A stretch of DNA of 32,748 nt from PALSA-660 sp036508875 (GTDB taxonomy: Bacteria > Actinomycetota > Coriobacteriia > Anaerosomatales > PALSA-660): assembly GCA_036508875.1 (NCBI GenBank), contig DATCGP010000022.1, positions 1-32,748 of the forward strand, read 5' to 3'. A model generated the notes under the pieces. That model did not search any database and was not told the origin of the DNA. It saw only the letters and a list, made by a program, of their open reading frames with translations. Below, one piece after another: positions 1 through 7,935 of the stretch; positions within the stretch are counted from its first letter, which is position 1; the number at the start of each line of letters is the position of its first letter. Position numbers and translations under genes: made by a program.

Positions 1-1224
1 ATGAGCCAGCGCATCTACGAGGACGTATCAGTCGAGGGCCACCTCATCGACTCGCTCATCATGAGCCACATCATGGACGACATCGTCGAGCTCGGCGGCG
101 AGTTCGAGACGCTGTCCTTCGAGGTCGGGCGCACGAACGACGACCCCTCGCGCGCGGTGCTGCGCATCATCGGCCCGGACCAGGCCACGCTCGACCGGCT
201 GATGACCGCGGCCCAGGAACGCGGCGCGGTGCCGCTCAACGCGTCCGATGCCCAGTGGAAGCCCGCCCCCGCCGACGGCGTCTTCCCCGAGGGCTTCTAC
301 TCGACCACCAACATGGAGACCTGGGTGAGGCTGTCCGGCTCGTGGGCGCGCATCCCGGGAGCCGAGATGGACCTGGGCATCCGCGTCGACCCGGACGCGC
401 GGACCGCCGAACTGGTCGCGATCAACGACGTCCGCGCCGGCGACCTCCTGCTCGTGGGGCATAAGGGGCTGCGTGTGATCCCGGTCGAACGCCCCCGTGA
501 GAAGGGCGCGTTCGAGTTCATGAACTCGGCGGTCTCAAGCGAGAAGCCGAAGGCGCAGATCGTGAACGAGGTCGCCAAGCTGCTGCGGAAGACCAAGGCG
601 GACGGCCGCAGCGCGATCGCGGTGGTCGGGCCCGCTGTCGTGCACACCGGAGCCGCACCGCACCTCGCCCGGCTGTTCGAGATGGGCTACCTCACCGTAC
701 TGTTCGGCGGGAACGCCGTGGCCACGCACGACTGCGAGTCCGCGCTCTACGGCACGTCGCTCGGCGTGCGGCTCGACGACGGGACGATCGTCCCCGGCGG
801 GCACGAGCACCACCTCCGCGCCATCAACCGCATCCGCGCGGCGGGCGGCTTCGAGAAGGCGGTCGAGACCGGCGTGCTGACCGAGGGGCTCATGTACACC
901 CTGGTCAAGACGGGTGCCTCGTACGTGCTCGCGGGCTCGATCCGCGACGACGGCCCGATGCCCGGGGTCATCACCGACGTGCTCCAGGCGCAGGCGGCGA
1001 TGCGCGAGTACTGCCGCGACGCGGGCGCCTGCCTGATGTTCTCGACGATGCTGCACTCGATCGCGACCGGGAACATGCTGCCGGCGTCCACGACCACAGT
1101 CTGCGTCGACATCAACCCGGCGGTCGTGACCAAGCTCGTGGACCGCGGCTCGTTCCAGACGGTGGGTGTCGTCACCGACGTCGGACTGTTCCTGGAATCG
1201 CTCGCGGACGAACTGGCGCGCTGA
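1..1224 (+). CDS. TIGR00300 family protein (LOR/SDH-like, probable ornithine/arginine-catabolic enzyme)
   Basis: A 407-residue protein that I recognise as the TIGR00300 family. It has an N-terminal LOR/SDH-type domain (about residues 1-100, starting SQRIYEDVSVEGHLIDS) and a C-terminal nucleotide-binding-like part with GPAVVHTGAAPHLARLFEMGY and FGGNAVATHD. Archaeal members have been reported as ornithine cyclodeaminases, and related domains occur in cyanobacterial arginine-catabolic enzymes; the exact substrate here is inferred. Length fits the family. The ATG lies on the first base of the window, so the ribosome binding site and any upstream start cannot be seen. The gene is followed by about 220 bases without a gene, so it probably ends its own transcript. 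Confidence 0.8.
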   Translation: MSQRIYEDVSVEGHLIDSLIMSHIMDDIVELGGEFETLSFEVGRTNDDPSRAVLRIIGPDQATLDRLMTAAQERGAVPLNASDAQWKPAPADGVFPEGFYSTTNMETWVRLSGSWARIPGAEMDLGIRVDPDARTAELVAINDVRAGDLLLVGHKGLRVIPVERPREKGAFEFMNSAVSSEKPKAQIVNEVAKLLRKTKADGRSAIAVVGPAVVHTGAAPHLARLFEMGYLTVLFGGNAVATHDCESALYGTSLGVRLDDGTIVPGGHEHHLRAINRIRAAGGFEKAVETGVLTEGLMYTLVKTGASYVLAGSIRDDGPMPGVITDVLQAQAAMREYCRDAGACLMFSTMLHSIATGNMLPASTTTVCVDINPAVVTKLVDRGSFQTVGVVTDVGLFLESLADELAR

Positions 1225-1445
1225 AGTCCTCCGGACGGCGACGGCGATCCGCTTCACTCAGCGGTTCGCGCGACGACCGAGCCTATAGTCTCGGTCTGCG
1301 CTCACCAGGCCTCGCTACGCGGATCACCATCGCCGCGCGGCGCAACCCCGCACCATTCGGCGCCGCCTGTGTACAACGCCCGGCGGGTCTGGCGCGTGCG
1401 TTGCTCTCCAGCCGGGTATGACATCGGCAAGAGAAGGAGCACGCC

Positions 1446-2150
1446 ATGCCGCTGTTCTCACACACCCCGGCGGAGACGCCGGCGCGCCCGCCGCTCGACC
1501 TGGCCCAGTCCACCAACGTTGCCACAGCTACCTTCGCCCTCGGTTGATTCTGGGGACCCGACGCCCGGTTCGGGTGTCTGGACGGCGTCGCCCGCACGGG
1601 AGTCGGCTACTGCGGGGGCACGACTCCCGCGCCTACCTACCGCCGGCTCGGCGACCACTCTGAGACGGTCGAGGTCGACTACGACCCGCTGGCGATCAAC
1701 TACCGCAACCTGCTCGCCGTCTTCTTCGCGAGCCACACGCCCACCCATCCGCCGTTCTCCACGCAGTACCGGTCGGCGGTCTTCTACCGGACCGAGGAGG
1801 AGCGGCTGGCGACCGAAGAGGCGATAGCGGGCGCGGAAGCCACCGTCGGGCGCGTCTACGTCGCCGTTGAGCCGTTCCATGCCTTCCATTCGGCGGAGGA
1901 CTATCACCAGAAGCACACGTTGCGCCGATACCGGGAAGTGACGGGGGAGTTCCGCCGCATGCTTCCGTGCGAGCGGGACTTCGTCGATTCGACGGCGGTC
2001 GCGCGGGTGAACGGATGGCTGAGCGGTTGTGCGACCGCGGAGCAACTCGATCTGGAGCTGCCGCTGACAGGTCTCAGCTCGAAGTCGCAGGACACCGTCA
2101 GAGCCGCCGCGATGCCCGGAGGGCGGGCACGCATCGGCTGCAGTGCTTGA
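1446..2150 (+). CDS. msrA: Peptide-methionine (S)-S-oxide reductase MsrA, predicted selenoprotein (Sec34, UGA at 1545-1547)
   Basis: Reduces the S-epimer of methionine sulfoxide in proteins. Reading through one in-frame TGA gives 234 residues that align with MsrA throughout: GxFWGPDARFGCLDGV, the VGYCGGTTPAPTY block, VEVDYDPLAINYRNLLAVFF, and STQYRSAVFY. The family motif is GCFWG, with the Cys as the nucleophile; here TGA sits exactly on that Cys codon (codon 34) and the frame is intact on both sides. A 7-bp hairpin with a GGTTC loop follows 12 bases after the TGA and fits a bacterial SECIS. The ATG has AAGGAG eight bases upstream. The tail after about residue 160 (CERDFVDSTAV to RIGCSA) is an extension and holds several Cys that could resolve a Se-S intermediate. 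Upstream of msrB. A plain nonsense mutation is the alternative, but the position makes it unlikely. Confidence 0.88.
1560..1578 (+). promoter_or_regulatory. Putative SECIS hairpin of msrA
   Basis: Stem 1560-1566 (GACGCCC) pairs fully with 1572-1578 (GGGTGTC), including one G-U pair. The five-base loop is GGTTC. It begins 12 bases after the UGA and the loop about 20 bases after it. Known bacterial SECIS elements sit just downstream of the UGA inside the coding region, and SelB contacts G and U bases in the loop. Assignment as SECIS is inference from position and shape. Confidence 0.7.
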
Positions 2151-2166
2151 GTCAAAAGGAGCCGAC

Positions 2167-2565
2167 ATGGCGTACCAGGTAAGTCACACCGACGCCGAGT
2201 GGCGGGAGCTTCTGACACCCGACCAGTTCCGGGTGCTGCGCCGCGAGGGCACCGAGCCGTCCTTCGCGAACGAGTTCTGGGACAACCACGCCGCCGGCGT
2301 CTACCACTGCGCCGGTTGCGGGCAGCCGCTGTTCGACTCGGACGACAAGTTCGACTCCGGCACCGGGTGGCCGTCGTTCACCCGGTCGATCGAGCCACGG
2401 GCGGTCGAGACGCATACCGACAGCCAGTTCGGGATGACCCGCACCGAGGTGCGGTGCTCCCGGTGCGGGGGTCACCTCGGGCACCTCTTCGATGACGGTC
2501 CGGCGCCATCGCGCATGCGCTACTGCATGAACTCCGCTTCCCTGACCTTCGAGCCGCGCGCGTGA
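2167..2565 (+). CDS. msrB: Peptide-methionine (R)-S-oxide reductase MsrB
   Basis: Reduces the R-epimer of methionine sulfoxide. The 132-residue protein has the complete MsrB fold signature: zinc pairs CAGC and CSRCGGHLGH, the FDSGTGWPSF core, and the catalytic RYCMNSASL motif near the C-terminus. The catalytic residue is an ordinary Cys, in contrast to the Sec predicted in the adjacent MsrA. The chosen ATG has AAAAGGAG about eight bases upstream; an in-frame ATG at 2143 overlaps the end of msrA and is less likely. The gene starts 16 bases after msrA and overlaps the next gene by GTGA, so msrA, msrB and the membrane gene should be one operon. Confidence 0.95.
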   Translation: MAYQVSHTDAEWRELLTPDQFRVLRREGTEPSFANEFWDNHAAGVYHCAGCGQPLFDSDDKFDSGTGWPSFTRSIEPRAVETHTDSQFGMTRTEVRCSRCGGHLGHLFDDGPAPSRMRYCMNSASLTFEPRA

Positions 2566-3221
2566 AAGTCACCGCGGGATCGCGCATGAAATGGCGCAAC
2601 GCCGCGAGCGTGGGCGTCGCGCTGCTGTGCATCGGCGCGGGTGTCTGGGTGTATTTCGGCGGCGAGCGCGCGTTCCTCATCAGCTACGTCGACCTAGGGT
2701 TCCATGAGCTCGGCCACCTTCTGCTGGCCTGGGCGCCGGGAATCGTCGCGCCGCTCGCCGGCTCGGTGTTCCAGGTGCTCGTCCCCATCGGCCTGGCGCT
2801 GTACTTCGGCACGCGGCGCGAGTCGTACGCGTCGGCGCTTATGCTCGCCTGGGCGGCGACGTCAGCAGCGAACGTCAGCGTGTACGTCGCGGACGCGCCG
2901 AGCCAGGAGCTGTGGCTTCTGGGGAACGGGCGTCACGACTGGGCGTGGGTCTTCGGCCAGCTCGGCCACATGGACTGGGCGGCGCCGTTCGCGTCGGGAG
3001 TGCGGTGGTTCGCCATCGCGCTCGCGGTGCTGGGCCTGATCGTCGCGGTGCTGCCGCTGCTGACGCCGCACGCTCGGGAGCGCGCGGTCGCTCGCGATCG
3101 CGCGGAGTCGGACGCCCGCGAGGCCGCCCTGCGCGCGAAGGCGCCCCGCCACGAGCCGCGGAACATCCCGAACGCGCCCCGCAAGCAGGCGCCGCCCGCC
3201 GCGCCGGCAGGACGGTTCTAG
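2562..3221 (+). CDS. Polytopic membrane protein with HELGH motif (possible M50-like)
   Basis: A 219-residue protein with about five hydrophobic segments and a basic, Ala/Pro-rich cytoplasmic tail (from about residue 165). The motif HELGH (near residue 48, at the end of the first hydrophobic region) is the zinc-binding HExxH pattern of membrane metalloproteases such as the M50 family; a clear second zinc ligand motif was not identified, so protease activity is only a possibility. The GTG start overlaps the msrB stop as GTGA, indicating translational coupling; an ATG at 2586 is an alternative start. Coupling to msrA-msrB suggests a role in envelope or oxidative stress, which is inference. Confidence 0.6.
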   Translation: MKVTAGSRMKWRNAASVGVALLCIGAGVWVYFGGERAFLISYVDLGFHELGHLLLAWAPGIVAPLAGSVFQVLVPIGLALYFGTRRESYASALMLAWAATSAANVSVYVADAPSQELWLLGNGRHDWAWVFGQLGHMDWAAPFASGVRWFAIALAVLGLIVAVLPLLTPHARERAVARDRAESDAREAALRAKAPRHEPRNIPNAPRKQAPPAAPAGRF

Positions 3222-3330
3222 CGTCCGTTCCAGCGGCCCGGGGGCGCCGAGGGCTGGCTTCCATCGCCATTGCGGGTATAGGCTCGTGCACGCAGCGAGC
3301 ATCCGGGACGACTGCGGGAAGGCGATCGGC

Positions 3331-4029
3331 ATGAGCGCGAAGAACCTGTCGGGCGAGACCTCGGGCATCAACGCCGCGAAGCGCGCGGCGGCGCAGGCCG
3401 CGCTGCAGTTCGTCGAGGCCGGCTCCGTGATCGGGATCGGCACCGGCACGACTGCGTCCGCCTTCATAGACGCTCTGGCGGCGCACACGGGGCCGCGCCC
3501 GATGGCCGCGGTCGCCAGCTCGCTCGAGACCGCCCACCTGCTCCGCGCCGCCGACATCGAGGTGTCCCCGCTTCCGCCTTCGGGCCGCCTGCCGCTCTAC
3601 GTCGACGGCGCTGACGAGGTCGACGGTGCGCTGCGGATGCTCAAGGGCCATGGTGGCGCGCACACGCGCGAGAAGGTGCTGGCGTCCGCCGCGGACCTGT
3701 TCGTCTGCATCGTCGACGACACCAAGCCGGTGGAGGAGCTCACCGGTTACACGATCCCGGTGGAGTACCTGCCGATGGCCCGCGCCTTCGTGGCTCGCGA
3801 GATCGAGAAGCTCGGCGGCCGCTGCGCGCACCGGCCCGGCTTCGTCACCGACAACGGCAACGAGCTGTTCGACGTCTACGGGCTCGACGCGTCCGAGCCC
3901 GGCTATCTCGAAGGCCGGCTCGAGGACATCCCCGGGGTGGTGTGCTGCGGGATCTTCGCGCGCCGCGCCGCCGACGTGCTGCTCGTGGGCCGCGCCGACG
4001 GCAATGTGGAGACGCGCCGCGCGTTCTAG
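3331..4029 (+). CDS. rpiA: Ribose-5-phosphate isomerase A
   Basis: Interconverts ribose 5-phosphate and ribulose 5-phosphate in the non-oxidative pentose phosphate pathway. About 232 residues, the normal RpiA length, with the family blocks in order: GSVIGIGTGTTASAFIDAL (phosphate loop), YVDGADEVDG (active-site Asp pair), LKGHGGAHTREKVLA, and the C-terminal LEDIPGVVCCGIFARRAADVLLVG. The usual LKGGGGA loop reads LKGHGGA here. The ATG at 3331 follows GGGAAGG and matches the usual N-terminus; an upstream ATG at 3286 would add 15 unconserved residues. Confidence 0.93.
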   Translation: MSAKNLSGETSGINAAKRAAAQAALQFVEAGSVIGIGTGTTASAFIDALAAHTGPRPMAAVASSLETAHLLRAADIEVSPLPPSGRLPLYVDGADEVDGALRMLKGHGGAHTREKVLASAADLFVCIVDDTKPVEELTGYTIPVEYLPMARAFVAREIEKLGGRCAHRPGFVTDNGNELFDVYGLDASEPGYLEGRLEDIPGVVCCGIFARRAADVLLVGRADGNVETRRAF

Positions 4030-4130
4030 CGCTGCTGCGTCGTCGTCCATTGCACCGTCGCGTCCATCCCGCGCGGTGCGATACCATCGCGTTCGCACGC
4101 CGTCCCGCGACACCGGAAGGCCGGACCAAC

Positions 4131-4649
4131 ATGGACCGTGAACGCGATCTGGAGCGTTACCGCGCGCTCGCCCTCGAGCTGGGAGCCGCCGACGTGGTGC
4201 CGTTCACGCCCGATGACATCGTCTTCGAGCCGCGCACGATCCTGAAGTGCATGTTCGGGTGCGACGACTGGGGCAAGGGTCCGACCTGCCCGTCGCGAGC
4301 CGGTTCCCTGATGCCGTGGGAGTACGAGCCGATCCTGCGTCGCTACAGCTGGGGCCTCATCGTCCACTCGCCGAACAAGAAGATCGCCCAGGACGCGTCG
4401 TTCGCGATCGAGCAGAAGGCGTTCCACGATGGCTATTACCTGGCGTTCTCGATGAGCGACTGCGCGTGCTGCCCGGAGTGTGTGGGCCTTGCGGGCAAGC
4501 CCTGCGCGAACCCGAAGAAGGCGCGCCCCGCGTTCCACTCGGTCGGGATCGACGTCTTCGCCACCGCACACCACTTCGGACTCCCCATCGAGACGCTGGC
4601 GTCCGAGGACGAGCCGCAGGACTGGTACGCGGCAGTGTGGGTCGAGTGA
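4131..4649 (+). CDS. DUF2284 Cys-rich, probable metal-binding protein
   Basis: A 172-residue soluble protein of the DUF2284 family, which is described only as predicted metal-binding. Cysteines fall in family-type clusters: CMFGCDDWGKGPTCPS (about residues 40-55) and CACCPECVGLAGKPCANPKKARP (about 109-131), probably ligating an iron-sulfur or other metal centre. The ATG follows GGAAGG with about nine bases spacing. It overlaps the downstream glycosylase by four bases (GTGA), so the two are co-translated. Function is unknown; such proteins are common in anaerobes. Confidence 0.75.
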   Translation: MDRERDLERYRALALELGAADVVPFTPDDIVFEPRTILKCMFGCDDWGKGPTCPSRAGSLMPWEYEPILRRYSWGLIVHSPNKKIAQDASFAIEQKAFHDGYYLAFSMSDCACCPECVGLAGKPCANPKKARPAFHSVGIDVFATAHHFGLPIETLASEDEPQDWYAAVWVE

Positions 4650-5302
4650 CCCGTCTGACGTACGGTCCGGACTCGCTCGAGGTGCTGGCGCTCGCAGCCG
4701 ACCCGGTGATGGCCCGCGTCACGGCGGCTGTCGGGGACGTGAGCGTCGGCGTGGAGGCGGACCGCTTCATCGCGCTCGCGAGCGCGATCGTGGGTCAGCA
4801 GCTGTCGACCGTCGCCGCGAACACGATCTGGAAGCGCTTCGCCGCGCTCGGCCCGGTGGAACCGACATCGGTGCTCGGGCTGGGGGAGGCCACCATGCGG
4901 TCCGTGGGACTGTCCGGCGCCAAGACCCGCTACGTCCGCGACCTCGCACAGCGCGTGGCGTCCGGCGACCTGGACCTGGACTCGCTCGACTCGCTCGAGG
5001 ACGACGCGGTCATCGCCGAGGTCACCCGCGTGAAGGGGATCGGGCGCTGGACGGCCGAGATGTTCCTCGTGTTCTCGCTCGCGCGCCCGGACGTGCTCGC
5101 GCTCGACGACGGCGGGCTGTTGCGCGCCGGCGGTTGGGCGCTGGAACTGGGGCGGGCCTCCACGCGCGAGGAGCTCGGAGCCGCGGGCGAAGGATGGAAG
5201 CCCTACCGCTCCGTAGCGTCGCTGTACCTGTGGGGTTCGCTAGACCGCGGGCTCGTGCCGCGCACCGCCCAGCCCGGAGGCCTCACGCCGCGCGAGGGGT
5301 AG
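4646..5302 (+). CDS. DNA-3-methyladenine glycosylase (AlkA-type, HhH-GPD)
   Basis: Removes alkylated bases from DNA to begin base excision repair. About 218 residues with an HhH-GPD domain: IVGQQLSTVAA near residue 50, the helix-hairpin-helix RVKGIGRWTAEMFL near 130, and the following DVLALDDGGLLRA containing the expected catalytic Asp. No C-terminal iron-sulfur Cys cluster is present, which points to the AlkA/3-methyladenine branch rather than EndoIII/MutY. It starts with GTG overlapping the stop of the DUF2284 gene and ends 20 bases from the convergent LysR gene. Confidence 0.85.
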   Translation: MTRLTYGPDSLEVLALAADPVMARVTAAVGDVSVGVEADRFIALASAIVGQQLSTVAANTIWKRFAALGPVEPTSVLGLGEATMRSVGLSGAKTRYVRDLAQRVASGDLDLDSLDSLEDDAVIAEVTRVKGIGRWTAEMFLVFSLARPDVLALDDGGLLRAGGWALELGRASTREELGAAGEGWKPYRSVASLYLWGSLDRGLVPRTAQPGGLTPREG

Positions 5303-5322
5303 TCCGGCTGGCCGATCGCGGC

Positions 5323-6258
5323 CTACTCCACCGTGACGCCGGCGTACGCCGACGCGTCCGCGCGCTCGCGCGCGACCTGCCGGATCGCGTCCATGGCCGC
5401 GGCGACCGCGGGGCTCTTGCGCGAACCCTTCCGTATCAGCGCGACGATGTGGCGGCGGATCTCCATGTCGGCCGGCTGGCGGAACGCTACGCCCGGGTAG
5501 TCGGCGAACCGCGCCATCGGGGGGACGAGCGCCACGCCGAGGCCCGCTTCCACGGCGGCGAGGATGACCTGGTAGTCGTTGCTGTGCAGGTCGACCTTGG
5601 GCTCGTAGCCCGCCTCGTTCGCCACGCGGACCTGCACGTCGAGGAACGACGAGCCGTCACGTCCCACGATCCACTGCTCGTCGGCGAGGTCCGCCACCCG
5701 GACCGGTCCCGCCGCCAACGGATGCGACACCGGCAGAGCCACCGCCATCGGCTCGCTCATGAGCGGCACGCGTTCGAGGCCAGGCTGCTCGCGGGACGGC
5801 AGCATCTCGAACTCGTAAGTGAGCAGGATGTCGAGCTCTCCGATCCGCAGCAGCGGGATGCCGTCCTCCGGTTCGAGGTCGACCATTCTCAGCTGCAGCC
5901 GCGGATAGGCTGCCTTGATGCGCGCCAGCGCCGGGACCAGCAGGGCTCGCGCGGCGGTCGGGAACGCCGAGGTGTGCACGCGGCCGGCGACCCCGTGGGC
6001 TACGGCGTCGACGTCCGCCTGGGCCTCCTCCAGGACCACGAGGACGCGTTCCGTGTACGCGACCAGCCGTTCGCCGGCGGGGGTGAGTCGCACGCCGCGG
6101 CCCACACGCTCCAGCAGCTCGACGCCGGCCTCCCGTTCCAGCGTCGACATCTGCTGGGAGACGGCGGACGGTGAGAGGTAGAGGGCCTCCGCGGCAGCGG
6201 CGATCGAGCCGCGCGCGGCGACCTCCCTGAGTACCCTCATGCGGTTCACATTGAGCAT
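5323..6258 (-). CDS. LysR-family transcriptional regulator
   Basis: About 311 residues. The N-terminal winged HTH reads REVAARGSIAAAAEALYLSPSAVSQQMSTLEREAGVELLERVGRGVRLTPAG, typical of LysR. It is followed by an effector-binding domain with the usual PTAARALLVPAL and VEAGLGVALVPP stretches. The ATG at 6258 (MLNVNRMRVLREV) gives the standard LysR N-terminus; a TTG at 6294 would extend it by 12 residues. It is divergent from the small membrane gene at 6369, so the 110 bases between may hold its operator. The effector and targets cannot be read from sequence. Confidence 0.9.
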   Translation of the reverse strand: MLNVNRMRVLREVAARGSIAAAAEALYLSPSAVSQQMSTLEREAGVELLERVGRGVRLTPAGERLVAYTERVLVVLEEAQADVDAVAHGVAGRVHTSAFPTAARALLVPALARIKAAYPRLQLRMVDLEPEDGIPLLRIGELDILLTYEFEMLPSREQPGLERVPLMSEPMAVALPVSHPLAAGPVRVADLADEQWIVGRDGSSFLDVQVRVANEAGYEPKVDLHSNDYQVILAAVEAGLGVALVPPMARFADYPGVAFRQPADMEIRRHIVALIRKGSRKSPAVAAAMDAIRQVARERADASAYAGVTVE

Positions 6259-6368
6259 TAAGCGAATCTTACGAGAAACGGAAGGAAGCGACAATGGATT
6301 CGACGGGTCATCGGCCCCAAGATTGCACTCGTAGCAGACATCACAGCCGTACGCGCTAGGAGGCAGTC

Positions 6369-6470
6369 ATGTTCCAGGATTCATTGTCCGAGGGCCACAT
6401 CTACTGGGGCCGTTTCGCGGGCGTCATCGCCACCATCGCAGCCATCGCTCTGATCATCCCGCACCTCTAG
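6369..6470 (+). CDS. 33-residue single-pass membrane peptide
   Basis: ATG at 6369 with a strong AGGAGG seven bases upstream encodes MFQDSLSEGHIYWGRFAG followed by a run of about 16 hydrophobic residues (VIATIAAIALIIPHL) and a stop. The near-perfect ribosome binding site, the clean hydrophobic segment and the hairpin that follows the stop argue that this is a real small gene rather than chance. It is divergent from the LysR gene. I do not recognise the family. A small membrane subunit or stress peptide is possible; function is unknown. Confidence 0.55.
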   Translation: MFQDSLSEGHIYWGRFAGVIATIAAIALIIPHL

Positions 6471-6486
6471 GAACCGCCCTCATCCC

Positions 6487-6522
6487 ACCGGTCGTTGCGG
6501 AATCCCTGCCGCGGCGACCGGT
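6487..6522 (+). terminator. Hairpin after the small membrane gene
   Basis: Stem 6487-6494 (ACCGGTCG) pairs perfectly with 6515-6522 (CGACCGGT). It continues inward with two G-U pairs and four G-C pairs to an eight-base loop. No strong T run follows, so termination efficiency is uncertain. Confidence 0.5.
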
Positions 6523-6540
6523 CTCCATCTTGAACACGCG

Positions 6541-6572
6541 CGAGCGCCCCGTCTTCCCCGACGGAGCGCTCG
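6541..6572. terminator. Second hairpin upstream of yefM
   Basis: CGAGCGC at 6541-6547 pairs with GCGCTCG at 6566-6572. After one mismatch, CCGTC at 6549-6553 pairs with GACGG at 6560-6564, with a six-base loop. Together with the preceding hairpin it insulates the toxin-antitoxin operon from upstream transcription (inference). Confidence 0.45.
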
Positions 6573-6633
6573 TGTCGTATCAGGGGGTAGGCCGGTGAGC
6601 GGCGGCTGCGTCTTGCTAGCCTACGATCCGACC

Positions 6634-6651
6634 TGTACCATTACCTGTACA
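6634..6651 (+). promoter_or_regulatory. yefM-yoeB operator candidates (TGTACC / TGTACA)
   Basis: Two copies of a TGTAC core (6634-6639 and 6646-6651), 12 bases apart, lie 24-41 bases before the yefM start. The Escherichia coli YefM-YoeB complex binds palindromes with a TGTACA core, so these match the known operator in sequence and position. Use as operator here is inference. Confidence 0.6.
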
Positions 6652-6674
6652 GGGCATACGATCGGAGCAGAACC

Positions 6675-6926
6675 ATGGACGCCGTTCCCTACACTACCGT
6701 GCGCGCGAATCTTGCGGACCTGATGGATCGTGTCTGCGAGGACCATGCGCCGTTCATCGTCACCCGGAAAGCCTCGTCGTCGGTTGTGATGATCTCGCTG
6801 TCGGACTACGAGGCGCTCGAGGAGACCTCGTATCTGTTGCGCAGCCCGAGGAGCGCGCGCCGCCTGCTCGAGTCGATCGCCGAGCTCGAAGGTGGGAACG
6901 GCGTGGGGCGGACTCTCGCGGAGTGA
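6675..6926 (+). CDS. yefM: YefM-type antitoxin (Phd/YefM family)
   Basis: An 83-residue antitoxin with the Phd/YefM DNA-binding N-terminus (YTTVRANLADLMDRV) and the APFIVTRKASSSVVMISLSDYEALEETSYLLRSP block typical of YefM. The C-terminal part (RLLESIAEL) should bind and neutralise YoeB. It overlaps the toxin start by GTGA, the usual antitoxin-first arrangement with translational coupling. TGTAC motifs upstream fit autoregulation. Confidence 0.92.
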   Translation: MDAVPYTTVRANLADLMDRVCEDHAPFIVTRKASSSVVMISLSDYEALEETSYLLRSPRSARRLLESIAELEGGNGVGRTLAE

Positions 6927-7177
6927 GACTCGTCTTCTCGAAGCATGCTTGGGAGGACTACCTCTACTGGCAGAAAGCCGACCGCGCGGTGGTGCAGCGG
7001 ATCAACGCGCTCATCCGCGACATCGAGCGTTCGCCGTTCGAGGGCATCGGAAAGCCGGAAGCCCTGCGCCATGCGCTGACGGGCTACTGGTCGCGGCGGA
7101 TCGGTGACGAGCACAGGGTCGTCTACAAGGTCTCGGGCGACGATCTTCTGATCGCCCAGCTGCGGCATCACTATTAG
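6923..7177 (+). CDS. yoeB: YoeB-type mRNA interferase toxin
   Basis: An 84-residue RelE-superfamily ribosome-dependent endoribonuclease. It has the YoeB signature from end to end: WEDYLYWQ, FEGIGKPEALRH, YWSRRIGDEHRVVY and the terminal LRHHY. The catalytic residues known in E. coli YoeB fall at the same positions: Glu46, Arg65, His83 and C-terminal Tyr84. It starts with GTG inside the end of yefM. It appears intact and active. Confidence 0.93.
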   Translation: MRLVFSKHAWEDYLYWQKADRAVVQRINALIRDIERSPFEGIGKPEALRHALTGYWSRRIGDEHRVVYKVSGDDLLIAQLRHHY

Positions 7178-7195
7178 CGGACGCGCAGGGCGCCG

Positions 7196-7762
7196 CTAGG
7201 CCGTCGCGCGTTCCGTCATCCAGTCGGCGAGCAGCACCGCGCCGAACGTCAGCAGCAGCGACCCGAACCACCCGAGACCGGCCATCTGCGTGAGCTGGTC
7301 GATGCGCTCCTCGACCGCGGCCAAGCTTCGGCCCGCCACGACGTAGCCGCCCGGGCCTCCCTTCACCGGCACGACGACCGCGGCGATGCGGGCGTCGGCG
7401 CGCGGCTGCCAAGTGACGCGGTTCTCCCCGGTCGACTTCGCCGTGTCGAGGACGCCCGCCGGCGGCAGCGGCGTGGCGCCGCCGACCTGCATCGACGCGA
7501 CGACCACCGAGCCGTTCGCGTCGAGCACGATCACGAACGGCGCGAGGCTGTTCGACGGGTCGACCTTCTCGTTGGAGACGAGTTGGTCCGCGGGGGTGCC
7601 GGCCGCGAGGGCGGCGGCGGTGTCGCGCGCGACCGTGATCTGCGGGTCGTTCGCGCCCATGCGGTAGCTCTGCTGGACGAAGACGTAGGAGATGCCGATC
7701 ACGAGCGTCACGGCGACGCCGATCGGCAGCCACTTCGGGAACGAGCGCGTGAACAGGGACAT
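7196..7762 (-). CDS. Two-TM protein with extracytoplasmic domain (unknown function)
   Basis: About 188 residues. One hydrophobic segment near the N-terminus (WLPIGVAVTLVIGISYVFV) and one near the C-terminus (GLGWFGSLLLTFGAVLLADW) frame about 125 residues that should face outside. The middle part (PFVIVLDANGSVVVASMQVGG ... AVVVPVKGGPGGYVVAGRSL) resembles the PAS-like/Cache sensor fold of chemoreceptors and histidine kinases, but no signalling domain follows. The ATG at 7762 is preferred over 7780 because it has GAGGA upstream. Possibly a stand-alone sensor; function is unknown. Confidence 0.6.
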   Translation of the reverse strand: MSLFTRSFPKWLPIGVAVTLVIGISYVFVQQSYRMGANDPQITVARDTAAALAAGTPADQLVSNEKVDPSNSLAPFVIVLDANGSVVVASMQVGGATPLPPAGVLDTAKSTGENRVTWQPRADARIAAVVVPVKGGPGGYVVAGRSLAAVEERIDQLTQMAGLGWFGSLLLTFGAVLLADWMTERATA

Positions 7763-7886
7763 GTCGTGCCGTCCTCTCATCCGTGGACGATTCGATGATG
7801 CGCCTGCGAGCCGCTCCTGTCGCCCGCCAGCCGTGCAATGTCATGTCGCCGCCGTGCGTCTGTTGCGCGCTCGACACTGGACGCGC

Positions 7887-7913
7887 GAAGGCCCCGGATC
7901 TCCCGGGGCCTTC
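7887..7913 (-). terminator. Strong hairpin, probable rubrerythrin terminator
   Basis: An 11-bp perfect stem: GAAGGCCCCGG at 7887-7897 pairs with CCGGGGCCTTC at 7903-7913 around a five-base loop. It lies 23 bases past the rubrerythrin stop on the minus strand. A short T-rich end on that strand fits an intrinsic terminator. Confidence 0.65.
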
Positions 7914-7935
7914 GGTCCGACTCCTGAGCGCAACG

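Noticed and set aside
4480..6174. A 564-codon open frame on the plus strand across the glycosylase and LysR genes
   Set aside because: Its translation is Arg-rich and low in complexity, typical of an out-of-frame reading in GC-rich DNA, and it crosses two well-supported genes.
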